Shown here one piece after another: positions 35,791-38,955 of a stretch of DNA of 38,955 nucleotides (the stretch's first letter is position 1; every line of letters begins with the position of its first letter). Both the position numbers and the translations under genes were made by a program. The DNA lies in NCBI GenBank assembly GCA_019637645.1, contig JAHBVH010000078.1, positions 1 to 38,955 on the forward strand, read 5' to 3'. The notes beneath the pieces were generated by a model. That model was not told the DNA's origin. It did not search any database and saw nothing but the letters and a program-made list of their open reading frames with translations. The DNA comes from Caldilineaceae bacterium. GTDB taxonomy: Bacteria > Chloroflexota > Anaerolineae > Caldilineales > Caldilineaceae.

Positions 35791-36524
35791 TGGTTGGTAT
35801 CCTCGTTGATTGGGCGCACGGCCTCTAGCTGTTGCCGTGCTGTGACCGCTAGTTCACGAATGACAGCCTTCCCCGCGTCGCTGGGGTTGCCCAGCCCCAA
35901 ATGGTTGCTCCCCTCATTGTCTGCTGTGGGTGTTAGCATGCGGTCCATCATCTCGGCAATGGTCTCCAGCACTTCATCGAAGGGGGGGATTGCGTCGGCG
36001 GCCTTGAATTCGTTGATCCCCACAAGACCATACGAAAGCATATCCATAATATGGCTCATGACCGGTGGCTTTACATCAGGGCGAATCGCACCGGCGGCTT
36101 GCATGGCTTGGAGAAATTCGGTGCGCAAAGAGGGCGATTGCATCGAGGTAAAAAGTGTCTTGGGTTTGCGCAGATAGTTGCCAAAGACCCGCGGATCCTG
36201 CTTGACAATGGCGCTCATAAAGGGCCGCTGATGAATGGCGTAGAGAACGGCCTTATAGATGCCGCCGATGGTGCCGCCTTGGGGATCGGCTTCGATCCGC
36301 GCTAGCCAACATTCCAGGTAGGCCATAACCTCCCGGTGGAGGAGTGCCTCGAACAGTTCGTCTTTACTGGCGAAATGTAAATAGATCGCTCCTTTGCTAA
36401 TGCCGGCCACGTCGGCAATCTCCCCAACGCTGGTTTTGTCGTAGCCGTAGTGAATAATAAGCTCAGCCGCGGCGTCGAGAATGCGCTGCTCGCGGCCTAA
36501 GTTGTCGGATTTTCCCTGATTCAT
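35787..36524 (-). CDS. TetR/AcrR family transcriptional regulator
   Basis: The 245-residue protein has an N-terminal TetR helix-turn-helix (about 12-58), with RILDAAAELIIHYGYDKTSV, VGEIADVAGISKGAIYLHF and ASKDELFEALL being the classical consecutive segments. The rest is a helical ligand domain longer than average, ending with an acidic/Asn-rich part. It is first in an operon with the overlapping glycosyltransferase. Half-sites TGACC and GGTCA just upstream of its start suggest autoregulation. It probably derepresses the glycosyltransferase when a ligand binds. The ligand is unknown. Confidence 0.92.
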   Translation of the reverse strand: MNQGKSDNLGREQRILDAAAELIIHYGYDKTSVGEIADVAGISKGAIYLHFASKDELFEALLHREVMAYLECWLARIEADPQGGTIGGIYKAVLYAIHQRPFMSAIVKQDPRVFGNYLRKPKTLFTSMQSPSLRTEFLQAMQAAGAIRPDVKPPVMSHIMDMLSYGLVGINEFKAADAIPPFDEVLETIAEMMDRMLTPTADNEGSNHLGLGNPSDAGKAVIRELAVTARQQLEAVRPINEDTNQ

Positions 36525-36531
36525 GATATTT

Positions 36532-36563
36532 TGACCTGATGACCGAAATTGAATAAGTGGTCA
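36532..36563. promoter_or_regulatory. Candidate TetR operator (TGACC half-sites)
   Basis: TGACC occurs at 36532-36536 and 36540-36544, and its reverse complement GGTCA at 36559-36563. The outer pair extends to TTTGACC/GGTCAAA. They lie 8-40 bp upstream of the TetR start and between it and the divergent amidohydrolase gene. TGACC/GGTCA half-sites are common in TetR operators. Confidence 0.5.
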
Positions 36564-36733
36564 AATTTTAATCTAAAAAAGGAGACTTGTCAAGCTTTTA
36601 TTGCGTTTGCCTCAAGGCTATTGCGCACCTTGAAAAGCCGGGTTCAAAGTAATTTCCACGCGGTGGCAAGCTATGGCAAGCTTATGCCGACTATCCAATG
36701 GATGGATTACATCAGAAAGGTAAACAATTTCTC

Positions 36734-37930
36734 ATGACAGAACGCTACTTACTCCGTAATGTTCGTCCGATGGGTGGCCCTCCGGTTGATCTTTTACTCG
36801 CCGATGGGCATATTGCGCAAATGGCCCCTGATCTGCTTCCCGACGCCACCACCACGGTGATCGAGGGGCAGAATCAGTTGCTGCTGCCGGGCTTGGTCAA
36901 TGCCCATGCGCATCTTGACAAAAATCTATTGGGCCATCCGTGGCATAAAAACCAAACCCCTGAGCCACGCCGAATTCGTGACTATGTAGATAATGAGCGG
37001 CGATTGCGGCGGGAACTGCATCTTTCGGCACAGGAGCAGTCGGCGCGTGAAGTGCGGGCGGCTCTTGCTGCTGGTGTCACCCATATTCGTACCCATGTGG
37101 ACGTGGATACCGAGGCCGGGCTCCACCACCTAGAAGGCGTTTTGGCGACCAAGGCGGCCTACCAAGCACAGATGACCATGCAGGTGGTGGCCTTTCCCCA
37201 AAGCGGGATGCTCATCCGCCCAGGGACGGTGGAACTGTTGGACGAAGCGATCAAACTGGGGGCGGATTGCATGGGCGGTCTGGACCCTTCGACCATTGAC
37301 CGCGACCCTGTACGCCATCTCGATACCGTCTTTGCCCTGGCTGATCGTCATGGTGTTGAAGTAGATATCCATCTCCACGAACCAGGCACCCTTGGCGCGT
37401 TTGCCGTGGAGCTAGTCGCCGAACGAACGCGCGTGCTGGGCCTCCAAGGGCGTGTCACCCTGAGTCATCTCTTTTGTCTAGGGATGATCGACGATAGCTA
37501 TTTGGGGAAGATCATAGAGCTGCTGCTGGAGAATCGGATCAATATCATGTCCTTGGGGACGGGGGTTTCGGCCTTTCCACCGCTCAAACGGCTGCACGAT
37601 GCAGGCGTTACTCTCTGCACTGGCAGCGATGGCGTGCGGGATACCTGGGGACCTTATAATAGCTTTGATCTATTGGATCGCGTGAAATTCCTGGGCTATC
37701 GCTGTGGTTTTCGCAAGGATGAAGAAGTGGAATTCCTCTTGTCGATTGCCACGGCTGGGGGAGCCAAAGTGATGAGCGCCCCTGCCTATGGTTTGGCCGT
37801 GGGCTGTCGCGCCGATCTGGTGGTGGTGCCGGGCGATACGCCAACCGAGGCCGTGATCACCTTGCCGCCCCGCACCTATGTCTTCAAGGCCGGGCGCTTG
37901 GTAGCGGCAGCTGGAGCGTGCTTGGTCTAG
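36734..37930 (+). CDS. Amidohydrolase, cytosine deaminase-like
   Basis: I start at the ATG at 36734, giving 398 residues from MTERYLLRNVRPMGG; the upstream frame adds residues not expected in the family. The first metal ligands are His58 and His60 in NAHAHLDKN. Further ligands and catalytic residues are in VDIHLHEPGT (His, Glu), LSHLFCLG (His) and CTGSDGVRDTWGPYN (Asp). This matches the cytosine deaminase (CodA) branch of the amidohydrolase superfamily, which removes amino groups from cytosine, isoguanine or triazines in the cytoplasm. The C-terminal PTEAVITLPPRTYVFKAGRLV is also typical. It is divergent from the TetR operon and ends at a long inverted repeat. Exact substrate not determined. 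Confidence 0.88.
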   Translation: MTERYLLRNVRPMGGPPVDLLLADGHIAQMAPDLLPDATTTVIEGQNQLLLPGLVNAHAHLDKNLLGHPWHKNQTPEPRRIRDYVDNERRLRRELHLSAQEQSAREVRAALAAGVTHIRTHVDVDTEAGLHHLEGVLATKAAYQAQMTMQVVAFPQSGMLIRPGTVELLDEAIKLGADCMGGLDPSTIDRDPVRHLDTVFALADRHGVEVDIHLHEPGTLGAFAVELVAERTRVLGLQGRVTLSHLFCLGMIDDSYLGKIIELLLENRINIMSLGTGVSAFPPLKRLHDAGVTLCTGSDGVRDTWGPYNSFDLLDRVKFLGYRCGFRKDEEVEFLLSIATAGGAKVMSAPAYGLAVGCRADLVVVPGDTPTEAVITLPPRTYVFKAGRLVAAAGACLV

Positions 37931-37960
37931 CCAAGTCAGCGCGATTCAAGCAGAAACTAC

Positions 37961-38014
37961 GCAGGGCGTGTCCATGCGCCGATGCTCTCCCACCGGCGCA
38001 TGGACACGCCCTGC
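37961..38014. terminator. Perfect 21-bp inverted repeat after the amidohydrolase gene
   Basis: Arms at 37961-37981 and 37994-38014 are exact reverse complements with a 12-nt loop. It begins 31 bp after the amidohydrolase stop, between convergent genes, and should act as a shared terminator. No T-run follows. Confidence 0.65.
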
Positions 38015-38109
38015 CTCTGGTTATCGGGTGATGTTCTTATCTCTCATCAGCGCACTGGCCTGATCGTCTGTTTGTCAGCCTAGCTGCCCCCGCTTGCCAA
38101 CGCTTTACG

Positions 38110-38514
38110 CTAGATACTCCCTGCCACATACATCCTACCTACGGCAAAAGTTAGTACCACAAAGAAAAGCGAAACACCGGCAACAATCGCAACGCTACGA
38201 CTTTGAACGATGGCATTTTTGCGCGGCGTAAGCCAGTAGAAGAGCAGACAAAAGAAGAGCGGTGCGAGTCCACCCAGATAGTGGATGTACAGCTGGAGCA
38301 CGCCCAATCCCTGATCAAGTAATTTAATCCCAATCAAAGTCTGTACCATCAAGATAAGCTGGAAGAGGATAAATAGCCCCTGCGCCACTCTGGTCAACGG
38401 CAATTTTTTGAAGGCTAACCACGCGGTTATGGCGAACAGGATGCCATTGCTGAGGAGCACAGCCGTCCCGACGGATAGATGCACAAGGGGTGGTACGATG
38501 ATGCTATCAATCAT
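38110..38514 (-). CDS. Small four-helix membrane protein
   Basis: I start at the ATG at 38514 (MIDSIIVPPLVHLSVGTAVL), giving 134 residues; the frame runs open further upstream but would cover a hairpin and unrelated sequence. Four hydrophobic helices are visible: near residues 8-32, 45-62, 78-96 and 108-128. A short basic loop (TPRKNAIVQSR) lies before the last one, suggesting both ends are on the same side. The layout resembles DUF420/cytochrome-related or DoxX-like small membrane proteins, but no haem or quinone motif is clear; His residues at about 12 and 78 lie in helices. The ribosome binding site is weak (AGAAAGAAAG). Function unknown. Confidence 0.7.
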   Translation of the reverse strand: MIDSIIVPPLVHLSVGTAVLLSNGILFAITAWLAFKKLPLTRVAQGLFILFQLILMVQTLIGIKLLDQGLGVLQLYIHYLGGLAPLFFCLLFYWLTPRKNAIVQSRSVAIVAGVSLFFVVLTFAVGRMYVAGSI

Positions 38515-38546
38515 GCTAAACTTTCTTTCTGAATTCGATACTTTAT

Positions 38547-38578
38547 CGCGCAACAGCCGTGCTGAGGGCCGTTGCGCG
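38547..38578. other. Hairpin upstream of the small membrane protein gene
   Basis: Arms at 38547-38558 (CGCGCAACAGCC) and 38567-38578 pair over 12 bp with one mismatch around 8 nt. It lies 33-64 bp upstream of the membrane protein start and could be in its leader or promoter. The rest of the 38515-38760 gap shows only a small dyad at 38651-38668. Confidence 0.4.
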
Positions 38579-38760
38579 AACCGCTCTATGCGCTTTGGAT
38601 CGGGCAATAGTTTAGCGCCCAGAGGTGAAGGGGTGATGACGCTACGCTGACGATTTTGTAACAAATCGGCGTGACACCTAACAGCACTGTGGCATGAGTT
38701 TGGTGGGAAGATGGAGCAACCGGCCCAGTATAAGGTTGCACCAGGGTACCACCTCTGTGC

Positions 38761-38929
38761 ACGGCAATCCCACACCTGGGTTGATATGAATTCCCCGTAG
38801 CGGTGCAACATCTTGCACCTCGTTTCAATCCCGCGACTGGGTTGATATTTACTCGAGCCCCGAGAGACCTTCCTCATTGACAACAGTACGATGTTTCAAT
38901 CCCGCGACTGGGTTGATATTTACTCGAGC
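38761..38929 (-). CRISPR. CRISPR array, leader-distal end (continues past the window)
   Basis: A 37-bp repeat beginning GTTTCAATCC and ending ACTCGAGC is present exactly at 38822-38858 and 38893-38929, separated by a 34-bp spacer. A degenerate copy (23 of 37 positions by my count) lies at 38761-38797. Read on the minus strand the repeat ends in GGGATTGAAAC, the usual 3' handle of crRNA repeats, so the array is transcribed right to left. The decayed repeat at the left fits a leader-distal end, with the leader beyond the right edge. The terminal interval is about 10 bp shorter than the normal unit and contains a 7-bp hairpin (38802-38819). No cas genes are in the window, so the type cannot be called. 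Confidence 0.9.
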
Positions 38930-38955
38930 TTCCTCCAGGATACGGGGACAGCGGC

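Noticed and set aside
38110..38883. Long frame (257 residues) for the small membrane protein
   Set aside because: The first half has no helix or motif and would cover a hairpin and part of the CRISPR region; the membrane protein starts at 38514.

Overview
The window looks like a chromosomal segment of a Chloroflexota bacterium, perhaps of the Caldilinea/Ardenticatenia type; this is inferred from gene style, not from a marker tree. Support comes from secreted proteins ending in a short aromatic-Leu-Pro-Val/Leu tail, DUF11/Calx-beta/thrombospondin-3 surface domains, a metacaspase-like protein with a DUF4384-like tail, a MarR-GNAT fusion, and many short intergenic tandem repeats and perfect inverted repeats. 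I see no phage, plasmid or transposase genes. Most start codons follow a clear Shine-Dalgarno sequence.

Layout. 1-5300: end of a sugar isomerase/epimerase, a Gfo/Idh/MocA oxidoreductase, a MATE exporter, an aldo/keto reductase, a histidine phosphatase, then SRP RNA and tRNA-Ser(GGA) on the minus strand. 5400-8160: a sulfotransferase-like protein, a GH5 lipoprotein glycosidase and an RraA-family aldolase-like protein. 8400-17200: a 1484-residue secreted M4 metallopeptidase facing a divergent caspase-family protein, followed by an ABC exporter. 17400-23500: a D-2-hydroxyacid dehydrogenase, a lipoprotein with two internal repeats, a large secreted HzsA-related c-type cytochrome and a MarR-GNAT regulator with an operator-like palindrome. 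23600-27650: a six-hairpin-type unknown enzyme and a second ABC exporter. 27870-33700: a small His/Trp-rich membrane protein, an Old Yellow Enzyme, an orphan membrane protein and a two-component system. 33750-38500: DinB-like protein, TetR/glycosyltransferase operon, cytosine-deaminase-like amidohydrolase and a small membrane protein. The right edge enters a CRISPR array at its leader-distal end; no cas genes are present.

How parts may work together. The response regulator and the small membrane protein gene about 5 kb away share a 44-bp upstream element built on an 11-bp period. The element is in the same orientation and at similar distance (about 135-150 bp) from both genes. The kinase N-terminus and the small protein's C-terminus are both rich in His, Trp, Arg and Pro. 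This suggests one envelope or metal-stress circuit and is the most system-like observation here. A second theme is a family of modular palindromes made of 10-bp ACGCGGAT units beside gene ends. A third is a shared C-terminal tail on two unrelated secreted proteins that may be an export or anchoring signal. Functions are assigned from motifs read by eye; no database search was possible.
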